Source of the DNA: Latrodectus hesperus
Taxonomy: Eukaryota > Arthropoda > Arachnida > Araneae > Theridiidae
Assembly: GCA_037975125.1 (NCBI GenBank)
Contig: CM075856.1
Coordinates: 977,001-1,041,000 of the forward strand
DNA: 64,000 nt
Direction of reading: 5' to 3'
The position numbers were made by a program, and so were the translations under genes. A model generated the notes under the pieces. That model worked only from the letters and a program-made list of their open reading frames with translations. It was not told where the DNA came from and searched no databases. Shown here piece by piece: positions 1-15,076 of this stretch (position 1 is the stretch's first letter; each line of letters starts with the position of its first letter).

Positions 1-345
1 ATGAAACTTCTAAGGCATGTGTTCTATTTGATCGAAGAACGACCCATCTGTTTCTACCAAGCTACCATTTGTCTGAGCTTTCACTGGCACAAAAAAGGCT
101 GCCATAATGGTTTTTCTTTGTGGAAATAAAAGCTATAAAACTCCATTTCTTAGCCAAATAAATACAGGAAAAAGCTCTTTTAAGCGTGGAACCTCAATTC
201 TGGCTGAATAAATAAGTGACTTAATCATCCTTTTCCTAAACTGAATATTGTTGATGGATCTTCCAAAGCAAAATACTGCTTCGGAGTACGTATAAGCAGC
301 AAAAGACAGGTTTATCCATTCTTTTTGCAGAGCTCCAACAAACAA
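1..345 (-). pseudogene. Unidentified coding-like segment, minus strand
   Basis: I do not recognise this protein. The minus strand is open from 345 to 133 and reads as ordinary protein (for example EWINLSFAAYTYSEAVFCF, then LKELFPVFIWLRNGVL). After the TAG that ends this frame, the same frame stays protein-like to about position 10 (AAFFVPVKAQTNGSLVETDG), before another TAG. Upstream it is bounded by a TAA just before 345, and there is no convincing start or splice site. Base composition is more balanced than the AT-rich sequence that follows from about 690. It could be a decayed exon, a transposon gene remnant or chance. The in-frame stop argues against a working gene. Confidence 0.35.
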
Positions 346-2185
346 CCATTAATTCAAGTGCCACTGACAGCCAGAAATGATGAATATTTAGGCCACCCTT
401 GAGAATTCTGCTGAATTAACCGAGAAGATTCTACAATAACAAAGAATCGCTGGAAGGATGTTGAGGAGCGATGTTTACAAAGCTCATGCTCTCACTCTTC
501 AATAGGAATGTCACCTTATTTAAAACAAAATTATACATTCCATTTGGAATCCGGCATGATTTTCAGGTTTTAGAATTCATCATCTTACAGGAAGCAAAAG
601 GGAAGTGGAGGTTGCCGAATGACGTATAAAAATCAACAAGGAAGGTAGAGTTTATTTAAAATATGTGCTGCTTGAGTAAATTTAAACAAGCGTGTGATTT
701 TAATTGAATGCAAATTAGACTCTGCTTTATTTATCTTATTCTATTTATACTGAAACTTTTGTTAGAGTATAGAAAGTGAGAGAAACACACAATCAACTAC
801 TATCTGATCGGTCATGTATTTCATATTTTTATCTTTTCATATAATAATGAGATTGAATGCTTTTATTTCCGATTTCATAATGAAGTTTTAAGACTTGATT
901 AAATGTATTAGTTGTGTATGATATATTAATAAATAAATAAATTATTATGAAATAATTAATTAATTATAATATTAAATATCAACGAATAATTTAATATGCT
1001 CTGATGCGCACATTATAATATCAAGATTATGTCATTTGAAAAAGAGATTATTCAAGCCTTTTAATGGGATCACGTGATAAAGTTTTATTGCTAAGAGTGG
1101 AAAAATTTAGAATAATAAACATTTTTGTCCTAAGAAAATGGCATCATTTTTATTTCAGTACGTATAAAAAATAATAAGCAAATATACGTGTGTGAATGAA
1201 ATGTATATTAACCAATATAGAATAAATAAACATGTATAATGTAACTATAGTAGTTGTGAAATTGAAACTTCCACAAGCGAATGTAAAAAAATTAATTTCA
1301 TCAACAAAAAATCTTTAAAATTTTGGTACAACAAAATTTAAAAAAATTAGCCCTAGAGATTCATAATATACTTAAATATTATAACCACATACCTTTTTTT
1401 AATGAAATACGGAGAAAGTTTAATGAAATACGGATATTTGTATTTGAAATACATTGGCATGATATTTGAACTGGTAAGTTATTTTGCTAGTAATAATTAT
1501 TTTATTGAAGAAATAATATTTTTCATATTAACAAATCTTATAAAGAATTGATTGAACATTATTGTAAAATTAATTTATGTCATAAAATTAAGTTTTGCTT
1601 ACATGCTTCTACTAGTCTGAAAATGATAAATACATTAAACTGAAAATTTTATAATAAATTATTTGAAGCCTTCGATTTTAACGATATTATAAAATTTTAG
1701 TTATTATATAGCAGATTCTATATATAAAGCTACATAGACAATGATAAGCATTTCAAGATCTTTTTTAAGCCTACATTGGGATCTAGATGTCTACATTATG
1801 TCTAGATCTAGATTCTCTATTCATTTGGAGTTAGTGTCGAACGACACAATATCAAAATGTGTTTAACTAAAAATTATAAAATTTCATTTTTATGTTAATT
1901 ATAATATTGGTATGCATTTCAATTTTCTTCATCAATCAGACATTATAAATACAGTTAAGTCATTAAACAATTAGCTGAGCCTAATGTTCTAGCAAATGCA
2001 ATTAAATTAAATTTAACCTGTAAAGTCATTTAAATTCCATTTCAAATATTATTTAAATGTTTGCAAATATTCTTTAATAATATATTTTTAAGTAATGTGT
2101 AAGGAAAGACCGATATTTTTAGGTAAAATTTGATTGAATATTATTGAAAACAATAAATTTGTAATAAAATGGAATATATTTATAC
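346..2185. other. No gene seen; balanced to 690, then AT-rich
   Basis: Positions 346-690 have mixed composition without a usable open frame. From about 690 on the sequence is strongly AT-rich with short A and T runs. A small local repeat of TCTAGA-type motifs lies at about 1780-1815. No RNA gene or mobile element could be supported. Confidence 0.6.
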
Positions 2186-2273
2186 CTTATTAAATTTAGG
2201 TGAATGTTGTTTTTGGTATTTAATTGAATGAATAGTTATATACCAAAAATGACATTCACTTATATTTAATAAG
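2186..2273. repeat. Imperfect 34-bp inverted repeat
   Basis: Arms 2186-2219 and 2240-2273 are near reverse complements (about 30 of 34 positions by eye) around a 20-base spacer. Shared cores are GTGAATGT and TTTTTGGTAT. It may be a foldback relic of a small transposable element. No target duplication is evident. Confidence 0.7.
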
Positions 2274-2321
2274 TAATGAATAGTATTTAAAAATTTCTTA
2301 TGCTTTGCTGATATTTATAGG

Positions 2322-2425
2322 TTGGATGATTGGTTGGTTGTGTTCTATGGCACACACAAGGTCCAAAAATGGACATGCTGTGCTAAGAGTAAGATTCTAC
2401 AGCAGATATTTATAACTAAACGAAT
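2322..2425. repeat. Hairpin-bearing possible repeat fragment
   Basis: This short, less AT-rich stretch holds a nested imperfect stem: TGGCACA at about 2349 pairs with TGTGCTA at about 2381, and GGTCC pairs with GGAC inside. A 65-codon plus-strand frame crosses it but looks like chance. It resembles the body of a small dispersed repeat, though no second copy was seen here. Confidence 0.25.
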
Positions 2426-2724
2426 AAAGTTATATCGAATTATAATGAAGCAAGCGTGTGTGAAAGAACTAAAACAAAATAGGAAAATAATTTTATTAAA
2501 AAATATTGCTTATATATAAATTGCTTATAAATAATTATTCTAATTCTTCTTAAAATTTTACATTTTGAAATTTATTTACATAAAAATTACAGGAAACTAT
2601 TTCTTATTTCATGATTTGAAATTTGAATCAGTGTTTCTTACCTGCATTTTCATTTACTTTCCTAGTAAAGAAAAATAATTGCCTATCATTGCAATATATT
2701 TTTAGGAGTAAAAATTGAGTTATT

Positions 2725-3566
2725 TATAAGGTAAATAAAAATGTTCTTGCCGTTTTCGAGTTGTCATTGAATGAAGTGAGAATAAGTATGCAAATGAGTG
2801 TATGATGTGGTTGAGTACCGGTCAGTCGAGGATAGGAATATCAGTTGTGTAAAAGCAGGTCCACCGGGCACGTGTATTAATCGTAAATCGTACAGTAGCG
2901 AACAGAAACGAACGTGTCGAAGGAGCTCACTTGGTATTGTTTAAATACGACTTCAAAGTGAGCTTATCAGCTGCTGCCTCAAGTCGTCGAATACGTTATG
3001 CATTTGGAGATAGTGCTGTGAATGAAATTATGGCATGTCATTGGCTTCACAAACTCAGAAAAATTTGCCCCTCTGATAAAACTGGTGTCTGGTGGACTGG
3101 TCTTCAAATGGTTCACCATGATCTGCTGCCAATGGACCAAACGGTCGTTGTGGACCTATCATAGTAGCAATTGGAACGTGTGCAACAGACATTACAACAG
3201 AAGTAGCCAACATTGGTTAATTGCAAGGGTGTAGCAGTGACTTGACAGATAATTTATTACATCCTTTTTACTCATCTGACCCTGCACTCTCAGATTACCA
3301 CCTCTTCTATTCTCTTGACTATGATCTTCATGGAAAATCTTTCAACAATGAATCAGTCTTTCTCGAAGCATTTACGGATTTTTTGGCTTCTAAAGATTCC
3401 CCCTCTCGAGTTTTGGCGCAAGAGTTTGCTCAACTGGAGACACGTTGGCTGAAGCTGCTGGATTCCAATGGTGCTTACCTCGAAGAATAGCAATAGGCTA
3501 CATTTTCTGAAGATCATGTTCTTTTGGGTCATTAAAGCTGCAAACATTTTCTTGTTTTCCTTATAT
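2725..3566 (+). mobile_element. Internally deleted mariner element
   Basis: A mariner-type DNA transposon with a decayed transposase. The presumed left end (2725-2756) and the reverse complement of the right end (about 3533-3566) are similar over some 30 bases, both containing TATAAGG and a shared AAAATGTT-like core, so they are probably terminal inverted repeats. The element is shorter than a full mariner of about 1.3 kb because coding sequence is missing. A related 5' fragment lies at 62.8 kb in the same orientation. No clean TA target duplication could be assigned, so the exact borders are uncertain. Confidence 0.7.
2893..3490 (+). pseudogene. Mariner transposase pseudogene with internal deletions
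   Basis: Mariner transposases cut and paste their element using an N-terminal helix-turn-helix region and a DDD catalytic domain. The N-terminal part is visible as VEGAHLVLFKYDFK followed by AVNEIMACHWLHKLRK (2914-3060). It jumps directly to a late catalytic segment, GVWWTGLQMVHHDLLPMDQT (to about 3150), which matches the family block around WW and HYELLP. After stops and a frame change, the C-terminus appears at 3221-3490: LSDYHLFYSLDYDLHGKSF matches the SDYHLF motif, and RWLKLLDSNGAYLEE ends at a stop. The segments with the first catalytic aspartate and the HDNARPH block are missing, so this copy cannot make an active enzyme. Confidence 0.85.
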
Positions 3567-4005
3567 AAAGAGTTACATAACTATACGAAGTTAATGGCAT
3601 TATCGTAAAACATATGAAAAATTTTGATGACACAAGTAAAAAATATATTTGTTATTTCTTTTAACATATTTTGATCATCACTTTTCGATGCATTCTTTTT
3701 TAAAAAAATATAAAACAGTTGTTTTATTAGAAATAATTAATAATCTTTTACTGTATTTCATCTTTACCATTATATACTTGTAATTCATATTAAGTATTTA
3801 AAAAATATTCTTCCACTGCAAAAAAAAAATCACTGAAGGAATGAAGAGAATATTATATGAAATAAATATGTTATAATTGTGTATAGTCAGATATCCTTCA
3901 TGTAGTTTAGCCTAACTATAAATATTGCTACTTGATATGGCCATTTGAAAATTACATATAATTATAATCTAAGTATTATTTTTAATTAAATAATATCATT
4001 TTTCC
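3567..4005. other. AT-rich spacer, nothing recognised
   Basis: AT-rich DNA with homopolymer runs between the mariner and the SINE. No open frame, RNA gene or repeat structure could be supported. Confidence 0.6.
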
Positions 4006-4262
4006 AACAGCAGACACTAGGTGACTAACTCTTTGCCAAGACAATGCAGGAATATACTACTCATTTACCGTTATCCGGTGGACACCTGTGAACTTAGTCT
4101 CGGAGGCGAGTAGCATTACTCACGTCACTCCACCACAAACCTGCTTATAGGAGTAGGCACATTCATTAATCGAGAAAAGAAGGACAAGAAATCAAACACA
4201 CAGAGAAAGGAAGGGTTTCGTACCCGGAACCAACACCTTGGTTGTCAAGAACGCTAACCAAT
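4006..4262 (-). repeat. tRNA-derived SINE, family B, copy 1 (degraded)
   Basis: A minus-strand SINE. It aligns by eye along its length with the copies at 34.8 and 57.8 kb, including the shared GAGGCGAGTAGCATTAC block and the CACCACAAACC block. The tRNA-like head is at the right end: GGTTTCGTACC at about 4214-4224 is a mutated box B complement and CGCTAACCA near 4252 is the box A side. It is the most diverged of the three copies. SINEs are transcribed by RNA polymerase III and moved by LINE enzymes. Confidence 0.85.
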
Positions 4263-5226
4263 CTTTTATCTATCGTTTTGAATAATATCATCAAAAAATA
4301 TCAATTGTTTACATAGTATTTTAACTTGAATTATATCATATAATTAGATATTTTCATGTAAATTTATATAAATATTTTAATCTTTATTAATTTACATATT
4401 ATAAATATTTTAATCTATATTAATTCAGAAAATCAATTATTATTTTATGTAATTTAGCTTTAATTATAATAATAGAAGTATTAGTGAAACATTTTTTAAA
4501 TTACAGTAACATATTTAGATAAGGAAAATATATTTGCCTAATTATTATGTGAGGGAAAATATTTGGGAAATATAAAAATTTATAAATCATAATTAAAATA
4601 GTTATTGCGGAATGTAGTTAATGTTGTTGGAAAATAGTGGATTTCACTTGAAAGAATATCCTAAAAAAAGTAATCAGAAGAAAATAATAAACAATAACAT
4701 AAGATTAGCTAAAAACTACTTTTTGCTCTGTTAAGCTAAATGAGTAGTAAAATAAATTGTTTTATTTTTTCCATTAGTGAGATATTTTGTTTCGTGAGTT
4801 GTATTTATTTTCTTTTTGAATAAAAAATTACTCTCATTTATATTTGTATGTACACTGTAAATTTTTTTTCTATTTCACTGTCTCCATTAAGAGTTCTTAA
4901 ATGCTTAGCTAATTAAACATAACTTAAAAGAAGAAAATCGACAAAAATTTCTCTTTGAACAAAAATATTCTGTCTTAAAATATAATAGCATTACAGAATT
5001 TTTTGAGATCTATAAAACAGCAACACTTTAAGCTTACTTGTTTCCATTAAATAATAAAATTTTAAATTCTCTTTTTTCTACTTAATGATATTTACTCGCT
5101 AATGTATACATTTTCTTCACTTTTTATGTTAAATGTATTTAACAAATGAGCTATAAAAGACAAACTGATCAAATCCTTGTTTGCAGAATAAATGTACTTA
5201 TGACTCGAGTGTATCCTCAAAGTAAT
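4263..5226. other. AT-rich spacer with short direct repeat
   Basis: AT-rich DNA. A motif of about 15 bases (ATAAATATTTTAATCT) occurs twice about 40 bases apart around 4370-4425. Nothing else is supportable. Confidence 0.55.
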
Positions 5227-5352
5227 AATTAACCACCACCAGAATAGGAACTCGATTCGTAGAACGGATAAAAGGTTCATTAAACACAGCATCTCCCATC
5301 TCCTCAGCAAACAATTGCTCGAAGTTTGGATAGCATATTTTATTCACAGTGT
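5227..5352 (-). pseudogene. Unidentified coding-like segment, minus strand
   Basis: On the minus strand about 43 codons lie between a TGA and a TAA with convincing protein composition: NFEQLFAEEMGDAVFNEPF followed by RSTNRVPILVVVNYYFEDTL. This frame lacks a start codon. A longer ATG-initiated frame of 72 codons in another phase over the same bases (5092-5310) looks less protein-like. I do not recognise the family. It may be an isolated exon or a pseudogene scrap, perhaps related to the other minus-strand scraps at 1-345 and 43.4-44.0 kb, but no link is visible. Confidence 0.35.
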
Positions 5353-5544
5353 TTCAATCATTACAGCGTGTTTAGATCGTTTCTTCAAAAAGGCCAGCTT
5401 TCTTCTCCTGTGACAATAGTTTTGTAACTAATTACCAGTTGGAAAAATTTCCTTGAGAATTTTATTTAGAATAGTTTCCTCGAGTACATAAATTATGTTC
5501 CCAGTGAGGCAGTGTGCATAGCATTGCTTCCAGACATCGTTTGG

Positions 5545-5790
5545 TACTTGCGATTGATCAGATTTAATCCAAGAGGGAGAGTGCCAGTGTGTGCAGAGTG
5601 CTAATAGAGTCGAAGCCGGCTTTAACGAGGTGGATATGTTTGAAGATCGTGTTACAATACCTGTCAGAACAGATTGAGCTTCCCTTGGATGAATTGAAGC
5701 AGGAATTCTAAGACTAGTGAATAGGGAATACAGGAATAATGAATTTCGTACTCTGGATAATTCAGTTGCAAGGAGCTAGTTATTCCTTAA
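5545..5790 (+). other. Base-balanced stretch with partly open plus frame
   Basis: The plus strand is open for about 40 codons in one frame (CQCVQSANRVEAGFNEVDMF), then has two TGA codons, then is open again for about 25 codons. GC content is clearly above the flanks. This could be a decayed coding segment or a regulatory island. No family was recognised. Confidence 0.25.
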
Positions 5791-10595
<4,805 letters not shown>

Positions 10596-11480
10596 CGTGT
10601 GTTGTAGTTGTTGTCCCCGTGCCCATGGATCCAGCAAAAGATGAAAAGTATATATCACCAGAAGCCTCTGAAAGGGGCAACATCAGCTCCTGAAAAATCC
10701 AGAGCATCTTGGCTATCGAGGATATCTTGTAGTGGGTCTGCAAATGGTAATAAATAAAACTTTAGCCTTTGGGAAAGAAAGATGAACAATCTCAAAATTT
10801 TTGCAAGGCATTTGGGATTTAGTTTCACGAGGATGTATTCTCTTATTCTTAAGTGATAGGTTCTTAATCTGGCAATTGTAGATGTTAGAATTCTTGAGTC
10901 ATCAAAGTCTATGATGAGTGGCTCCTTAAAGGAGAAAGGTAAAAGTCCAAATGTGTGCTATTGCGTTTGCATGAATCAATGGTATTGCCGAAGAAGTTGG
11001 CCAGTGTCTCTGAATTCTTAGGCCAAATAATCAGCCAACTCATTTTATTTTATATATTTATTAGTGCAGGTATTCATGGCAACACACAGGATTTTCCCTT
11101 GCAATACAGCTGCTCGAACGGAAATTTTAATATATTAGAGGTGATGTTAGTCTCTCCAATAATGATGGTCTCTAAAACAAATTTATATTTAGCTGAAAGG
11201 GTTATAAATCTTTCATAAATATCTATATTTTGTGAGTCAGTCTGGTGAAAAGGGTGGGTTTCTTTAATTGTGCCAGAAATTCACTGGTGAAGTGTGAGGC
11301 CATTAATTGATTTTCCAGTATTAACCAGTGATTTTCCAGAATAAATCTGTGTTGATCTATTAAATCAGATATCGTGTTTTCTGCCATTTTGATAAAGGAA
11401 GAAAATGCCAGCACCATATTTGCTGAGAGATTCATTTGAAGAACTGTAGGTGTAGGTGACTGTCTGTGTCTCTTTCAGAT
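10596..11480 (-). pseudogene. Non-LTR (LINE) 3' fragment with RNase H remnant
   Basis: A decayed 3' part of a LINE, on the minus strand. A sense-strand TGA-ATA-CCT-GCA at 11,064-11,079 corresponds to the RNase H motif QWIPAH with Trp changed to a stop. NELADYLA follows at about 11,021-11,044 (family GNEKADxLAK). The frame then runs open through SRILTSTIARLRTYHLR (about 10,849-10,890), matching the post-RNase H ARLRTGH segment, and ends with [20 protein letters not shown] near 10,690. The tail is GGGCACGGGGACAACAACTA, next to the TA array. Several stops rule out function. The part upstream of 11,220 is less certain. Confidence 0.75.
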
Positions 11481-12949
11481 AATATATCAATCGTATTAGA
11501 TATAATTTAGATTTCATTACCTTCTCAAGATTTGTGTCTCGAGAAAAATTTAAAACATTAATATGTGAAGAATTTTGTATAAATTTTCCATAAATGTATG
11601 TTTTTCAGCTACATATTGATTTGCTTCTCATGTATGGAATTAGTAGGTACGAAATATATATAAAATGCGAAAAAAATATGCTCCTTAAATATAAGTGTGA
11701 TGTTTATTTACGCGAACTATTATTTAATTTTAGGCTTTATAATGTTCAATCTATAAATGAAAAAAAATAAATGTTGTTAGTAATATTTTAATATTAATTA
11801 TTTTAAATTAATAGGCTCCAAATGCATGAGCTTGGATGCGGAACTACATTTTTATAAAATGTATCATAAGAGAGCTTGCAAAATTTCGATAAAATCATCA
11901 ATATCATTGAAACCATTAATTTTTGAAAAGTTGATAAATCTATTATTTATTAAAATGTAAAAATCAAATTCATTATTATGAGTAACAAATTACCTTAGTG
12001 TTGAAATAAATGTTTTATCATACATTATATCGAAAATATATTTATATTTCAGCATGCAACATAGAATTCTAAAATTATTGTTATGAATTTGGACATGATA
12101 TGGAAAATTTAAAAATGAATAAGTTAATACATTCAAAGCTTTTTAAATTAACAATATAAATTAAATTTTAATATTTGCTATTAATTTACGGAACAAAGTA
12201 GAACTAATAACCCTATGCAAATGGATGTTATTAGGAAGTAAAAATTTAAAGCCAATTTTGATTATACAGACTTCAAATACTATGAATAATGAAATATGGT
12301 ACGAAAAAGAAATTTTCAATCTTGTTTCTCTATAATATATGTATAAATATTTATTCTTTATAATTTTTTATTATTAAACTTTCAAAATACTTAACATTAA
12401 AACAGGAATTTGCTTCCTCTAGGTCAAACTAGCTAGATTTTCGTGATTCTCTTACAACATATAGGAAGATTTAAATTAAATAAAACTGGAATGCAAATGG
12501 GAATTTCGAAGTCCAAATTAAATTTATTTATGCGAGCAAAAATTGGATATATTGAATTCTGCTTAAGTAAAACGATAGCTTAGTTGAAATTTTTATTTGA
12601 TATTATTTTTTTCTTTCTTGTATTTGCCTGTTTATTTAATAAACTTTTCATATGTTATAGTTACAAATTTTATCATTTAAAAATATAAAAATGCAGTTTT
12701 TACCTAATCGACATACAAGATTATTACTGAAAGCAAATTTTTAAAGTGCTAAAATATGTAGGAATATTAAAATTAATATTTTAAGATAACATATTAGACA
12801 TTCGAATAACCACAAGACTGTTAAGAAGCCCTCTGATATTTGTCGTCTCTTACCTTCCTTGAAGATTTCTTATTGATAGTTGGGCGTATTTCTGAGTTTC
12901 AAAGAGAGAAACAAGAAAGATTCAAAAAGCATCTGCCATGATAAGTGTA
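11481..12949. other. AT-rich sequence, nothing recognised
   Basis: AT-rich spacer between the LINE fragment and the SINE-like repeat. No coding, RNA or repeat feature could be supported. Confidence 0.6.
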
Positions 12950-13290
12950 TACACAGAAATCAAAAACCCTAATAGTCAATTCCCGGGTTCGAGTCTTACT
13001 TTGAGCATAATGCGTTAGGATTCCCTGTACCATTGTTATAATTTAGTTAAATCATCTGTGAAGCACAAATTCAAGGGTTCGATTCCAGCACCTGGTGAAT
13101 AACAGCAGATGGATATGGCAGAAGGTTGGTCGAGATTTTCCCAGGTTTTCTCCTTTGTGACACGTGAATACACCCTACAGTCAACGAAATGTTCAAGAAG
13201 AACTAACGAAATGGGTATTAAAATGGTTTTCCGGAATTTGGTGATGAGGCTGCCCGCGGTGTAATGTGTAATATCCATTTGAGAATATTT
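12950..13290 (+). repeat. SINE-like repeat, family D, copy 1
   Basis: A box-B-like GGGTTCGATTCCAGC at about 13,075-13,089 suggests a tRNA-derived origin. From there to 13,285 the text resembles 37.73-37.98 kb in order: the box-B side, a TTTTCCCAGGTTTTCTCC block, AACGAAATGGGTATTAAAATG, then a GATGAGGCTGCC..TGTAATGTGTAAT end. A second box-B-like CCCGGGTTCGAGTC at 12,981 precedes it. An 80-codon minus-strand frame here is not a gene. Confidence 0.55.
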
Positions 13291-14020
13291 AGTGCGCCAG
13301 TATTTAATAAAGAATATTTAAGCGAAATTCATTAATACCCCAGAACAAGAATGAAAATTTCACAAACCCATAACAAAATATTATGTGCTTTATTTTCAAA
13401 TTTCCTCTCAATTTTTTAAAATTTTTTTGGAAAAAAAATTATTTCCCTTTTTTAATTTCCTGAAGAAATATAAACTATTTTTATAAATATTGTCAAATTT
13501 ATACAATTATACCTAAAAAATTCTTTCCTATTTTTAAAGTTTGAAATAATATTCTTCGGAAATTTAGTTTGGTCTTGTAAACTGAAGTAACAATAGAGCC
13601 TTGTCCATATATAATTACTCAATAGAAAAAAATCCCGTTTAGTGCATTCACATTTTTATTAAGTTTAAAATAAATCTTCTTACAAATTAAAAATAAGTTC
13701 TCACATTAAAACATGATCGAAATTTATTCAAAATATTTAGTCTTTAACAAAACCAAGATCAAATTAGTTTAATGATTATTCAAAAATCATATTAAAACAA
13801 TTCAACGAAGTTTATTTCTCATGACTGTTTCCCTTTTATTTGTGAGCTGAAATTTGCATAAGAATTTCTGCTTTCGTCATTAATTTTTAAACCTTCTAAT
13901 TTTAATTAAATACTTTAATACGTTTGAACATAGAAATCAAGGATTACTTCAGCATAGCTATTGCTTAAATGTTAATTTAAAGTCAAACAATCTCATTCTG
14001 AATAAACTTTAAGACATTCT
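13291..14020. other. AT-rich sequence, nothing recognised
   Basis: AT-rich with long A and T runs. No supportable feature. Confidence 0.6.
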
Positions 14021-14500
14021 TTTGGAATTATTTACGTCAACAGCCGAAACAATTTTATCCTGCAACCGTAATCCTTTGCTGTATGAGACTCGTACTGTTA
14101 ACTACATATCACAGAGAAGGGAGAACTCTAAAATCCATAAAGCTCGAAATCTCTCTCCCTTGTCGCGAATTAGCACTACGATTGCAGGCTCCGGACAACT
14201 CAACTCCACCCAGCAGGGACTGAATTTCAAGCTAAAGGCAAGCCTCTTCTCGTGTCAGACGATTTATGAGAACTAATAAATTATGACGAACAGCACAAAC
14301 GTTTGGAGATGTATTTGACGGAATTCCAGAGATGGCGCCTGATCCATTTAAACGTGCGGTTTTCCGAGCTACAATTTGTGCCTCGTTTTATGACAGATCG
14401 TGAGAACAGGAGCGAGACGCTTAAACTTCGAATTCCAGTAATCATTACGGTGATCTATAATGCAAATAGAATAAATCATTCTTCGTAACTATTCCCAATG
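14021..14500. other. Base-balanced non-repeat island
   Basis: About 480 bases with clearly higher GC than the surroundings and no recognised repeat. Plus-strand frames of 84 and 61 codons (14,022-14,276 and 14,303-14,488) do not resemble a known protein. It holds GAGATGGCGCC at about 14,329 and an octamer-type ATGCAAAT at 14,460. Possible conserved non-coding or exon sequence; unproven. Confidence 0.3.
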
Positions 14501-14621
14501 CAGTAGTATTAAGCCATCAGTGTCCTGTTGAGTTTTTATCGGAAATCTGTAAACTCTCTTCAGATTTGATTAAACAATTATCGTCATCGTTTCCTCCTCT
14601 TACGTTTCTTTTTACACAGAC

Positions 14622-14748
<127 letters not shown>

Positions 14749-15028
14749 CCCAACTTGTCTAGTGGTCAGCGTGCCTGACGGCGGGGATAGGGAGGTGCTG
14801 GTTTCGAATCCCGTTTCGGGGGCATGGATGTACTTTCTCTTTCTATCTATCCTGTCTTTGTCCTTTCCTTTTATGAATGGGTTGTGAATGGTTGCCTACC
14901 CTATAAATGGGTACCTATAGTATGTGTGTGCTGAGAAAGTCGGACTTTACACCAAAATATGGTTCAGTTGGGAAAGTGGAACAGCGCGCCCCATAATGCC
15001 ATCCTAGATGGCACAAGACAACAACAAA

Positions 15029-15031
<3 letters not shown>
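14749..15031 (+). repeat. tRNA-derived SINE, family A, copy 1
   Basis: A plus-strand SINE with a tRNA-like head: a box A region CTAGTGGTCAGCGTGCC at about 14,759-14,775 and box B GGTTTCGAATCCC at 14,800-14,812. The body includes ATGGTTCAGTTGGGAAAGTG and ends in GGCACAAGACAACAACAAA. It matches 18,481-18,757 almost throughout and 26.4 kb more weakly. TA arrays flank both sides, so it probably inserted into a TA repeat. Transcription would be by RNA polymerase III from the internal boxes. Confidence 0.92.

Positions 15032-15073
<42 letters not shown>
15032..15073. repeat. (TA)n microsatellite right of SINE A
   Basis: A TA array of about 42 bases starting directly after the A-rich SINE tail. Confidence 0.95.

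Positions 15074-15076
<3 letters not shown>

Noticed and set aside
10955..11218. An 87-codon plus-strand open frame
   Set aside because: The opposite strand carries the RNase H remnant of a LINE, so the plus frame is incidental.
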